NCBI GenBank assembly: GCA_963724735.1
Contig: CAVRVX010000030.1
Coordinates: forward strand, 1 to 64,000
DNA: 64,000 nt
DNA from: Rhodoplanes sp963724735
GTDB lineage: Bacteria; Pseudomonadota; Alphaproteobacteria; Rhizobiales; Xanthobacteraceae
Direction: 5' to 3'
Shown piece after piece: positions 26,099 through 34,402 of this stretch. Each line of letters begins with the position of its first letter. Within the stretch, counting starts at the first letter, position 1. A program made the translations under genes and the position numbers. The notes below the pieces were generated by a model. It was not told the origin of the DNA, did not search any database, and saw only the letters and a list, made by a program, of their open reading frames with translations.

Positions 26099-26512
26099 AT
26101 GAGCGTTGCGTCAAAAAAACCGGAACCCCGACTGTCAATCGCAAAGGCCAAGGCGCAGCTCGCGACGAAGATCTCGCCGCCGGCGTTTCAAACCATTCTC
26201 TGGACGCTCGGTCAGATGCTGATCGCGACCGCGATCTTCTACCCGCAATTCCGCATGCGGTTGAAGGAGCGCAATATCGTCGCGCAGATCAAGGCGCGCG
26301 ACGAAAATATCGGCCGCTGGTTCGAATTCCGCGGCGGACACGTGCGCTCGCGCCACGGCCACCACAAAAAGCCCGACATCACGCTTGCGTTCAAGAACGC
26401 CGCCCTCGGCGTGCAGCTGCTGACGCCGCCGATCAACTGGCTGAACCAGGTCAACGCGCAGAAAGACTTCAAGCTCACCGTCGACGGCCCCGAGGACCTG
26501 ACAAATCAGTAA
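26099..26512 (+). CDS. SCP2-like N-terminal part of the split transhydroxylase large subunit
   Basis: The open frame now ends at a stop supplied by the IS630 end, 137 residues. The sequence (ILWTLGQMLIATAIFYPQFRMRLKERN, IGRWFEFRGGHVRSRHG, HKKPDITLAFKNAALGVQLL, KDFKLTVDGPEDLTN) resembles a sterol-carrier-protein-2 type domain. Excision of 26504-27610 joins it in frame with the molybdenum enzyme core (DLT then NNWFAQTLMMMQ), giving a protein of about 1021 residues. ATG at 26099 has GGGAGGAACC upstream. The domain is not part of the known AthL subunit and its role is unknown; lipid or hydrophobic-substrate binding is only a guess. Confidence 0.7.
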   Translation: MSVASKKPEPRLSIAKAKAQLATKISPPAFQTILWTLGQMLIATAIFYPQFRMRLKERNIVAQIKARDENIGRWFEFRGGHVRSRHGHHKKPDITLAFKNAALGVQLLTPPINWLNQVNAQKDFKLTVDGPEDLTNQ

Positions 26513-27610
26513 AGTAAATGACTTCAGGCGGCTATTTGAGCGATGGTTTTGGTAGAAGGACTGGATTTTTTCTGGGTCGTTTTGCAGTTGGCGCATGGAT
26601 GCGCGGACTTGACTTTGAAATCGGCCGTGTCGGTAATTGTCATGCGGCCAACAGTGTCGGCCTTGAGGTGTTTCCAGACCAGTTCGTCTGGATTACGGTC
26701 GGGCGAATAGGGCGGAAGAAAAAACAGCCGCAGTCTGCCGTGTTGGCTGTCGACAAAAGCTCTGGTCTTCTTGGCAATGTGGGCGGGGCCGCGATCGACG
26801 ATCAAGAAAATCGCGCGCTTGGCACCGGCCATCAGGCGCTTGAGAAACTCGATGAAGACCGCGGCATTCACCCGCCTTGTCTTTGATCATGAACCGCATA
26901 TGGCCGCGCGCGGTAATCGCCGAGATCAGGCTCATGCGATGGCGCGCACCTGTGGTTTCGACGATGGGGGTTGCGCCCCTCACCCCACGTGCGCCCGGCA
27001 TGATGATCGGAGCGCATGTGAGCGGCGTCGCCAAAGAAGATCTCGGCCTTTTCTCGCTGCGCCAGGGCTTTGATCTTCGGGTAGTCCGTCTTAAGCCATT
27101 GCTCGACCAGAGCCTCGTCGCACTCGTGCGCACGGTGCAAGGGCTTCTGACAAGTGATGCCGAGTTGCGCCAGCAGTCGACCAACCGAATTGGCGCTCAC
27201 CACGACCCCAAACTTATCCTTGATCAGCTTTGCTACCATGACACGCGTCCACAGCGCGAAGGCGAACTTCAGTTGCAACGGGTTCTTCTGCGTGATGGTG
27301 TTGTAAATCCATTGCAAGGCGCGCGCATCCAGTTTGGGCGGCCTGCCCAAAAGCGGCTTGGCTTTCAGCGCTCCCCAGCCACCTCGCCGATACTGCGCCA
27401 GCCAGCCATAGATCGTCCGGCGGTTGATCCGCATGGATCGTGCGACAACCTCGGGACTTTCGCCAGCCTGTACGCTGCGCACGGCGCGCATGCGCATCTC
27501 TTCCAGCGTCGCGTGATCCAGCTTGCGAGCATCGTCTTGTTTCATCTCCCTTCAGAATCAGACGAAATTCGCCCTGTCAACAAAAACGTGCAACTACTTA
27601 TGGACTGATT
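26504..27610 (-). mobile_element. IS630-family insertion sequence splitting the large-subunit gene
   Basis: About 1107 bases with short inverted ends AATCAGT/ACTGATT and partly matching inner bases. Removing exactly these bases restores the reading frame of the host gene. The transposase is on the minus strand: a helix-turn-helix N-terminal part from ATG 27545 (MKQDDARKLDHATLEEMRMR...), then DDE pieces IFFGDAAHMRSD, FLIVDRGPAHIAKKTRAF and LPPYSPDRNPDELVWKHLK. These lie in three frames, so two shifts (near 26985 and 26875) are needed. A clean TA duplication was not found. Confidence 0.8.
26524..27545 (-). pseudogene. IS630 transposase, frameshifted
   Basis: Three consecutive frames make one transposase: 27545 down to about 26985 (residues MKQDDARK to HAGRTWG), a middle piece (ATPIVETTGARHRMSLISAI to KDKAG), and the last piece from about 26875 (VNAAVFIEFLKRLMAGAKRA to AQIAA). 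Some IS630 relatives use one programmed shift between two frames, but two shifts suggest decay, so the element is probably not self-mobile now. Confidence 0.7.
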
Positions 27611-27634
27611 AATAACTGGTTCGCGCAAACCCTC

Positions 27635-30271
27635 ATGATGATGCAGTCGGTCGGCTACAAGATGGGCGTGCCGATGCCGGATGGTTCGGTGCGCTATTGC
27701 AACATGGCGAATGGCGGGCCGCTCTTCGTCTACGTCAAGGACGGCAAGATCCTCCGCACGACGCCGATCGCGTTCGACGATGCCGATCCGCAACCATGGA
27801 CGATCGAGGCGCGCGGGCAAAAATTCACGCCGCCGCGCAAGACGACGCTCGCCCCGCACGGCCAGAACTCGAAGGCGATCATCTATTCGCCCGACCGCCT
27901 GCTTTATCCGCTCAAGCGCGTCGACTTCGATCCCAAGGGCGCGCGCAATCCGCATAACCGCGGCAAGTCCGGCTATGTGCGGATCAGTTGGGACGAAGCG
28001 CTCGACACTGTCGCGAACGAGATCAAGCGGGTGAAGCACGACCATGGCCCCGGCGCAATGACGGTGTCGCACGGCTCGCATCATACTTGGGGCCATGTCG
28101 GCTATTACCTCTCCTGCCTGTTCCGCTTCCGCAACGCGGTCGGGCATACGCCCGTGCACCACAATCCCGATAGCTGGGAAGGCTGGTACTGGGGCGCCTC
28201 GCACCATTGGGGCTACACGCTGCGCGTCGGTCAGTGCGAAACCTACGGCACGGTCGAAGATCTGTTGAAGAACTGCGAGATGGTGGTGTTCTGGGCGGCC
28301 GACCCGGACACCACCAGCGGCTCTTACGGCTCGCAGGAAGGCACTGTGCGCCGGCAATGGCTCAAGAAGCTCGGGATCAAGCTCGTCCACATCGATCCCT
28401 ATTTCAACTCGTCCGCCCAGTTCCTTCCCGGCAAGTGGCTGTGCCCGAAGCCGACCACTTCGCCCGCGCTCGCGCTCGCGATCGCCTATGTGTGGATCAA
28501 GGAAGGCCTCTACGACAAGGACTACGTCGCCACCCACACCATCGGGTTCGACGCGTGGAAGGCCTATGTGATGGGCGAGGAGGACGGCACGCCGAAGACG
28601 CCGGAATGGCAGGAGAAGGAGACCGGCGTTCCGGCCAAGGATGTGCGCGCGCTGGCGCGCGAATGGGCGAAGCACCGCACCTATCTCGCCTGCGGCGGCT
28701 GGGGCAACGGCCATGGCGGCGCCTGTCGCAACCAGACCGGCATCCAATGGGCGCGCATGATGGTGTGCCTGATCGCGATGCAGGGCCTCGGCAAGCCCGG
28801 CGTCAATATGGGGAACCTGCAATGGGGGTCCCCGGTCGATCTCAATTTCTATTTCCCCGGCTATGCCGATGGCGCCATGTCGGGCGATCTCGAGGCGACC
28901 TCGCTCGCCGTCGAGCTGTATCAGCGCATGCCGCAGCTGCCGACCATGAACACGCCGCTGCAGAAGATTCCGCGCATCTATCTGCCCGAGGCGATCCTGG
29001 AAGGAAAGGCGGAAGGCTATCCATGGAACGGCAAGTCGATCGAGGCGCAGTTCCAGAAGTTCAGCTATCCGGCCGCCGGTCACGCGCCGGTGCGCATGCT
29101 CTACAAGTATGGCGGCTCGCTCATCGCGACGATGAACAACACCCACCGCCACATGAAGATGTTCCAGTCGGAGAATCTGGAATTCATCGTCGCGCAGTCG
29201 ATCTGGATGGAGGGCGACACCAAGTTCGCCGACATCATCTTGCCGGCCTGCACCAATTTCGAGCGCGTCGACATCAGCGAATGGGCCGCGCTCGGCGGCT
29301 ACGGCCACCATGGCCAGCAGCAGCTCAATCACCGCGTCATCATCTTTCAGGCGCCGGCGATCGAGCCGCTCGGTGAGTCCAGGTCCGACTTCTGGATCTT
29401 CAACGAAATCTGCAAACGGCTCGGGCTCGCCAATTATTTCTCGGAAGGGGTCAACGAGATCGACTGGGTCAAGCGCATCTTTCTCGCCTCCGACCTGCCC
29501 AAGCACGTTTCCTGGAAGGAGTTCATCCGCCGAGGCTATTTCGTCGTCCCGACGGAGAAAGAGCATCTCCGCACGCCGGTGTCCTTCCGCTGGTTCTGGG
29601 AAGGCCGCAAGAAGGACGTGCCCGAACCGCAGCCGCTGCCGTCAGACTATTCGGTCGAATATCTGCGCGGCCTGCAGACCCAGTCCGGCAAGCTCGAATT
29701 CGAATCGAGCAGCCTCAAGCGGCTGAAGGACCCGGAACGTCCGCCGGTCGTGCACTACGAGCCGTCGTGGGAGGGGCCGCACACGCGCGATCTCGTCAGC
29801 AACTATCCGCTGCAGCTCCTCACCCCGCACTGCAAATACAGCTTCCACACCCAGGGCGACGCGAAGGATTCGTATCTGCTCAACATTGCGGATCACCGGG
29901 TGAAGATCGACGGCTACTATTATTGGATCGTCCGGCTCAACCCGGCCGACGCGGCCGCGCGCGGCATCAAGCAGCACGATCTCGTCAAGGTGTACAATGA
30001 TCGCGGCGCGGTGCTGTGCGCCGCGGTGATCACGCAGCGCCTGCCGCGCGGGGTCGCGCACAGCTTCGAATCCTCGGCGATCTATGACCCGATGGGCGAA
30101 ATCGGCAAGTCGGTCGACCGCGGCGGCACCGTCAACCTGTTGATGCCGCACAAGTCGCAGACGAAATCGACGCACGCGCTGGCCGGCTCGCAGGCGCTCG
30201 TCGAGATCGCGCTGTGGGACGGCAATATCGAGCACGTTTCCGAGGCCTATCGCGAGGCAAGCCACCATTGA
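27635..30271 (+). CDS. Molybdopterin enzyme, pyrogallol-phloroglucinol transhydroxylase large-subunit (AthL) family
   Basis: Catalytic core of 878 residues if translation restarts at ATG 27635; the known AthL is about 875. It matches that family along its length, starting RYCNMANGGPLFVYVKDGKI and ending ALVEIALWDGN. As in AthL there is no N-terminal CxxC cluster motif. The Mo-site segment HHNPDSWEGWYWG gives Asp179-Ser180-Trp181, and His149 lies 31 residues before Ser180, matching the Asp174/Ser175/His144 arrangement I recall for AthL. Cofactor: Mo-bis-molybdopterin; known reaction: hydroxyl transfer between polyphenols. The original gene began at 26099; the IS630 element now separates the SCP2-like domain. 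No clear ribosome site precedes 27635, so current expression is doubtful. Confidence 0.8.
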   Translation: MMMQSVGYKMGVPMPDGSVRYCNMANGGPLFVYVKDGKILRTTPIAFDDADPQPWTIEARGQKFTPPRKTTLAPHGQNSKAIIYSPDRLLYPLKRVDFDPKGARNPHNRGKSGYVRISWDEALDTVANEIKRVKHDHGPGAMTVSHGSHHTWGHVGYYLSCLFRFRNAVGHTPVHHNPDSWEGWYWGASHHWGYTLRVGQCETYGTVEDLLKNCEMVVFWAADPDTTSGSYGSQEGTVRRQWLKKLGIKLVHIDPYFNSSAQFLPGKWLCPKPTTSPALALAIAYVWIKEGLYDKDYVATHTIGFDAWKAYVMGEEDGTPKTPEWQEKETGVPAKDVRALAREWAKHRTYLACGGWGNGHGGACRNQTGIQWARMMVCLIAMQGLGKPGVNMGNLQWGSPVDLNFYFPGYADGAMSGDLEATSLAVELYQRMPQLPTMNTPLQKIPRIYLPEAILEGKAEGYPWNGKSIEAQFQKFSYPAAGHAPVRMLYKYGGSLIATMNNTHRHMKMFQSENLEFIVAQSIWMEGDTKFADIILPACTNFERVDISEWAALGGYGHHGQQQLNHRVIIFQAPAIEPLGESRSDFWIFNEICKRLGLANYFSEGVNEIDWVKRIFLASDLPKHVSWKEFIRRGYFVVPTEKEHLRTPVSFRWFWEGRKKDVPEPQPLPSDYSVEYLRGLQTQSGKLEFESSSLKRLKDPERPPVVHYEPSWEGPHTRDLVSNYPLQLLTPHCKYSFHTQGDAKDSYLLNIADHRVKIDGYYYWIVRLNPADAAARGIKQHDLVKVYNDRGAVLCAAVITQRLPRGVAHSFESSAIYDPMGEIGKSVDRGGTVNLLMPHKSQTKSTHALAGSQALVEIALWDGNIEHVSEAYREASHH

Positions 30272-30317
30272 TGCTGCCGCTCACCGTCATGACTCAAGAA
30301 CGTAGCCCCCTCCCCAT

Positions 30318-30341
30318 CCCTCCCCCGCTCGCGGGGGAGGG
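30318..30341. repeat. GC hairpin between large and small subunit genes
   Basis: Perfect stem CCCTCCCCCGC / GCGGGGGAGGG with a 2-base loop TC, within the 195-base gap before the iron-sulfur subunit. It is of the CCCTCC...GGAGGG type dispersed in intergenic DNA of many alphaproteobacteria. Lies inside the presumed operon and may alter the subunit ratio. Confidence 0.6.
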
Positions 30342-30466
30342 AGTCGCGCGGGCGCGCGACGGGTGGGGGCGTTTGCGAGCGAAACAATCACGCGACGGCG
30401 AAAACGGGCCGGCGTAAAGCCCGGCGCCGCTACCGCAATCGCACAGGCTTCTCAGGAGTTTCGACG

Positions 30467-31303
30467 ATGAAGAAATGGACCATGATCATCGATGTCGCCG
30501 AGTGCACCAATTGCCAGAACTGCACGCTCGCGACCATGGACGAATATATCGGCAACGAGTTTCCCGGCTACGCCGCGCCGATGCCGAAGCATGGCCATCA
30601 CTGGATAGACATTCTGCAGAAGGAGCGGGGCCAGGCGCCGATGATCGATATCGCCTACGTTCCCGTCATGTGCAATCACTGCGACAATGCGCCGTGCGTC
30701 GCCAAAGGCGCGGGCGCGGTGACAAAACGCGAGGACGGCATCGTCATCATCGATCCGGACAAGGCGAAGGGCCGCAAGGACCTCGCCGAGACTTGTCCCT
30801 ATGGCAGCATCTGGTGGAACGAGGAACTGAAGCTTCCGCAGGCCTGGCCGTTCGACGCCCATCTCATCGATCAGGGCTGGACGCAGACGCGCGGCGAGCT
30901 TTCCTGTCCGACCGGGGCGATGCGCGCGGTTTGCGTGGAGGACGATGAACTGGCGAAGATGGTCGAAGACCAGGGCCTCGAGGTGCTCAAGCCCGAGCTC
31001 GGGACCAAGCCGCGCGTCTATTACCGCAATCTGTGGCGCTATTCGCGATGCTTCATCGGCGGCACGATCTCGACCGAGGTTAACGGAGCGGTCGAATGCG
31101 TCGAAGGCGCGCGGGTGAGGCTCCTGAAGGACGGCGTCTGGGTCAACGACGGGCGGACGGATGCCTATGGCGATTTCAAGTTCGACCGGCTGACGGCGAA
31201 TTCCGGCGCCTATGCGATCGAGCTCGAGGTCGAGGGTAAGCCGACCAAGGCGGTCGAAGCGCAGCTCGGCGAAAGCGTCTATCTCGGCGAAATAAGGGTG
31301 TGA
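30467..31303 (+). CDS. Iron-sulfur subunit, transhydroxylase small-subunit (BthL) family
   Basis: 278-residue electron-transfer-type subunit. N-terminal ferredoxin part (about 1-185) matches BthL: IIDVAECTNCQNC, VMCNHCDNAPCVAKGAGAV, AETCPYGSIWWNEE, LEVLKPELGTKPRVYY. C-terminal part (about 195-278) is a beta-sandwich of the CarboxypepD_reg/Cna-B kind (GARVRLLKDG, DAYGDFKFDRL), as in BthL. Eight ligand-type cysteines are present: 13, 16, 19, 69, 72, 77, 110, 147, enough for two [4Fe-4S] clusters; BthL has twelve. The missing ones are the fourth of motif I (Thr23) and the first three of motif IV (Trp127 and Asp130 occupy two positions). CAGGAG precedes ATG 30467. Confidence 0.85.
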   Translation: MKKWTMIIDVAECTNCQNCTLATMDEYIGNEFPGYAAPMPKHGHHWIDILQKERGQAPMIDIAYVPVMCNHCDNAPCVAKGAGAVTKREDGIVIIDPDKAKGRKDLAETCPYGSIWWNEELKLPQAWPFDAHLIDQGWTQTRGELSCPTGAMRAVCVEDDELAKMVEDQGLEVLKPELGTKPRVYYRNLWRYSRCFIGGTISTEVNGAVECVEGARVRLLKDGVWVNDGRTDAYGDFKFDRLTANSGAYAIELEVEGKPTKAVEAQLGESVYLGEIRV

Positions 31304-31796
31304 GCGAGTCTCGTCGCATTGTGCCGGACCTGCTCCCATTTGCATCCGCTGCCCTGTTCGAACCGGAGAACGGGGCTGGCGGCTCGTCAGCCCGTATTTA
31401 CGATGAAAAACGGCCCCTCGGGGCGCGTCGACCGTTCAACCCGCGCTTTCCTGCGACGGCGTCGCCCAGGTCCTTCGCCTGTTCAGCAAGAACTTGCGTC
31501 TGCGACTGAAGGAATTCAGTGAGCAACCGAACGACCTCCGGAAGATCCTGGGCTATAAGGGTAAGCTAGAAATGCCGTCCCCATCCGGATAGAACGACCT
31601 CAATTCGCTCTGAATTCCGAATTGGTCATGCGTCACGGCTTTCCCGTCGCCGCCCCGACCCGCCGACATGACAACTCTACCGATCAATGTTCTGACTGAC
31701 GAGCGCAGAAAGCCTGCCGGCGAGGGAAAGAAATTGACCCAGATCAAAATGGGAGGAACTGTCGCCATTGCTTTGTTATAATATTCTTTCGAATTG
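31304..31796. other. Non-coding or decayed stretch left of the large IS
   Basis: 493 bases without a convincing gene. One short plus-strand run (about 31440-31590) translates LRLFSKNLRLRLKEFSEQPN, then DLRKILGYKGKLE and MPSPSG, which looks protein-like but has no start or known family; it may be a gene end. AT content rises toward 31780. An FNR/FixK-type palindrome lies at 31734-31747. Confidence 0.4.
31734..31747. promoter_or_regulatory. FNR/FixK-like box TTGACCCAGATCAA
   Basis: One mismatch from the symmetrical FNR consensus TTGAT-N4-ATCAA. It lies 49 bases from the inverted repeat of the large IS, in AT-rich DNA with possible -10 sequence TTATAATATT downstream. No intact gene now follows it, so it may be an orphaned promoter cut off by the insertion. 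Confidence 0.4.
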
Positions 31797-34402
31797 CTAA
31801 TTTCAGACCTCCTGACATAGCGTAGCGCAAAAGTGTCCGGTTTTCGCGCCGATCAGGGGACCGGCGCGACGGCCGTGGCGTTGCTGCGCTCGACCGGCGA
31901 GCCAGGGAAGGCAAGCCCGATACGCGGTGGCGGACGCAGTGCGAAGCGAATCCGCAGACGAGATCCGGGGAAGAGTGTCGCCGTTTGGTCGAGCATCTCG
32001 CAGAGAGCCTGGGCGGCGCGCGTGCGATGCGGCGAGCTGAGCGGAGCCAAGGTGATGTGCAGCTCGCTATCGCAGACGCGGATGTCGCCGGCAGTGGCAA
32101 ACAGCTCATGCAGCAGGGTTCGCCCTTCTTGATCGGCACGGGCGTAGTGAGGTCGCAGCAGCGCAAGCAGATCGCTCTCGGCCTGATAGGCAACCATCTT
32201 GATGATGTCGGTCAGGTGCTTTCGTTCGGTGGCGAGCTTGACGACGGCCCGCTCGTTGAGGTCTCGGACTTCGACGCGCTTGGGAACGCCGCGACGCTGC
32301 TCGAACAGCTGCGCCACGCGAGCGCGGGCTGTGCGCAGCTGCTTGCCGAGCCTGCCATGGGCGATCTTGAAGCCCCGCATGGTCGGCCGGCGCCGTTCGA
32401 CGCTGTCCGCGGCGGCGGCGCCGTATTCGCGTTCGAGCCTGGCGAGATCAGCGCAGGCCGCACGGATCTCCTTATCCAGAGCGCGGCGCTCGGGATTGGG
32501 GATTGTGCGGGTCGGGTCCTCCGGCTCAATCTGGTAATCGATGAGCGCATCGAGCAGGAACTCTTCTCGCATGTACTTGAAGAAGTTCTCCTGTCGCCAG
32601 CGCTCGAACATGCGGTAGGCGACTTCGATGTCGCGCAGGTCCCATCGACTGGTGATCACCTGCGTCTGATGGCCGCCGTCGCACAAGCGCGTCACTTGCC
32701 GTAAGCGCAGCTTGCCTTTGAGGAAGCGCACGGGCTGGTCGTGGAGAAGATAGTCCACCCAGCGCCCGTCGAGCGCGGCGCGACGGCGGATGAACCGCCG
32801 CTCATTGATGCGACGGCACCGGCCCTTGCGATAGGTCAGCAAGTCGAAGCCGTCGGTGATCATCGTGCTGAACAACTTCGGGCTCCAGCCGCCGCGGTCG
32901 AACACGATGGTGACCCGTCGCTCGCCGACCACGTCCCGCACTTCGCGCAGCAGCCGGGGCAAGGCTTTCGTCAACGCAGCGTCGACCTCCCCGGTAATCA
33001 CCAGCAACGGATCGCCGGAGCGGTCGTTGATCCAGTAGTCGGTGCTGGCGGGCATGGCCAGATGGCGGCGCGCTACGTAAGCCTTTGATGCGATGGCGTG
33101 TTGGCCGTGATAGGCGCGCACATGACCGTCAACGTACAAAAACCCCATGAGATGTCCGCGCTGATCGACACGCAGCCGCGCAAGCTCCGCGCCCAGCTGC
33201 TCGGCGCAATGGTGCGCCGCGAGGCGGGTGAGCCGGCGCCGCAGCGTCTTCACTTCCGGCGCTCGGTCGAGCCCGAGGAGGCTGCCGAACGCGGCCGGAT
33301 CTCGTTCCTTGAGATGCTCGGGCCGCTTGATGCGGAGCAGCGCCATGAACAGGAGCGTCAGCAACGTCGTGCGCAGGCCATAGAACGCCGGACCGATTTC
33401 ACCGTAGAGCTTGCGGCTGATCCGAAGCAGCCCGCTCTCGAGCAAACACGGCAGCGCGAGCAGGACACCGACACCAGGAACCGAAGACCCCTCGCGAAAC
33501 AGCGGTGCGGCATCATCGAGCAGCCCGAGATAGGCGAGCCGCCGATCGAACGTCCGATCGCTCGCGTCGCAGTCGAGGCTCATCGGCGCCGGCTCGCCGT
33601 CGTCCCCAGGCGCGGCGATCAGATCGCGGTCGCCGGCGCGGTCCTCAGCCGGTGGCGTGGCGCGATCCGCATCATCGCCGGTCAATGTTGCAGACGGCAC
33701 GCGCGACGCCGGTGACTTCCCCGCCGCCGCGGTCGTGATCCCAACGAACGCAAGCTGCGCGCTGTCGGCGGGCTTCGAAGGTCCGACCAGCTTGCGGATG
33801 GCCTTCTCGCTGACGCCCAGCCGGTGCGCGATCGCCCGGTTGCTCATTCCCTGGCTCTTCAGCATCTCAATGCTGCGCAGACGTTTCCCGGAGATGCGTC
33901 GTCGACCGCGACGCCAACCCTCTTCTCGATCGAGCGCCGCCATCCCGCCCTGCGCATAGCGCCTTTGGTACCGCCGCACGGTGCGCACCGATCGGGCAAA
34001 CGCCCGCGCCACATCCGTTTGCTGGGCAAAGCCCGACTCCACCAAGAACACCATCGCATAGGCCTCGGCGACCGCATCCTCGGCACAATAGTGATGCACC
34101 GGCAGTCCAGCGACGATGATCACGCGCTGACCCGCTTCGATCCGCAAGCTGCAGCGCGCATTGATCACCACGGTATTCGAGGCCGCCGGCGAGGGCAGCG
34201 CCAAGGCTTGTTGGGTGCTCATACGCCGGGCTAGAGCGGACAAGTTTGAGTCCGCAAGCGCCGCCGCAAAACCTTCGCCGGTTCAGGGAGTTGCGTCTTG
34301 CCGACCAGAAAAACCGGACACGTATTGGTCCGCACTTCGGGGGACGGAAAGGCCAGTGATTTCAGCCGTGGAAATCCGCTATGTCAGGAGGTCTGAAATT
34401 AG
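31797..34402 (-). mobile_element. Large unclassified IS (about 2.6 kb) with perfect 26-base ends
   Basis: Perfect 26-base terminal inverted repeats (31797-31822 and 34377-34402, starting CTAATTTCAGACC). A 4-base direct repeat ATTG flanks it (31793-31796, 34403-34406). A second, inner inverted match (AAAGTGTCCGGTTTTC-like and its counterpart at 34305-34325) may be further transposase sites. One long gene fills it. Perfect ends imply recent insertion. Family assignment (ISNCY-like) is tentative. Confidence 0.85.
31853..34243 (-). CDS. Transposase-like protein of the large IS (796 aa)
   Basis: Long transposase with an N-terminal helix-turn-helix array (FAQQTDVARAFARSVRTVRRYQRRYAQGG; MSNRAIAHRLGVSEKAIRKLVG). 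The central catalytic domain shows plausible DDE positions: Asp in FLYVDGHVRAYHG, Asp in VTIVFDRGGWSPKLF, and Glu in RMFERWRQENFFKYMREEF. The WRQENFFKYM block resembles IS4/IS1380-type DDE enzymes. A coiled-coil and arginine-rich tail follow. Frame is intact; start may be the second Met (34222). Unusually long for a bacterial IS transposase. Confidence 0.75.
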   Translation of the reverse strand: MSALARRMSTQQALALPSPAASNTVVINARCSLRIEAGQRVIIVAGLPVHHYCAEDAVAEAYAMVFLVESGFAQQTDVARAFARSVRTVRRYQRRYAQGGMAALDREEGWRRGRRRISGKRLRSIEMLKSQGMSNRAIAHRLGVSEKAIRKLVGPSKPADSAQLAFVGITTAAAGKSPASRVPSATLTGDDADRATPPAEDRAGDRDLIAAPGDDGEPAPMSLDCDASDRTFDRRLAYLGLLDDAAPLFREGSSVPGVGVLLALPCLLESGLLRISRKLYGEIGPAFYGLRTTLLTLLFMALLRIKRPEHLKERDPAAFGSLLGLDRAPEVKTLRRRLTRLAAHHCAEQLGAELARLRVDQRGHLMGFLYVDGHVRAYHGQHAIASKAYVARRHLAMPASTDYWINDRSGDPLLVITGEVDAALTKALPRLLREVRDVVGERRVTIVFDRGGWSPKLFSTMITDGFDLLTYRKGRCRRINERRFIRRRAALDGRWVDYLLHDQPVRFLKGKLRLRQVTRLCDGGHQTQVITSRWDLRDIEVAYRMFERWRQENFFKYMREEFLLDALIDYQIEPEDPTRTIPNPERRALDKEIRAACADLARLEREYGAAAADSVERRRPTMRGFKIAHGRLGKQLRTARARVAQLFEQRRGVPKRVEVRDLNERAVVKLATERKHLTDIIKMVAYQAESDLLALLRPHYARADQEGRTLLHELFATAGDIRVCDSELHITLAPLSSPHRTRAAQALCEMLDQTATLFPGSRLRIRFALRPPPRIGLAFPGSPVERSNATAVAPVP

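Noticed and set aside
27542..29566. Long minus-strand open frame opposite the molybdenum enzyme (about 674 codons)
   Set aside because: No protein family pattern; composition is that of an antisense shadow in high-GC coding DNA. The plus strand encodes a clear conserved enzyme.
27635..30271. Considered formate dehydrogenase, DMSO reductase or arsenite oxidase
   Set aside because: No N-terminal cluster cysteines or selenocysteine/cysteine active site; the whole length follows the transhydroxylase pattern instead, as does the partner subunit with its C-terminal beta domain.
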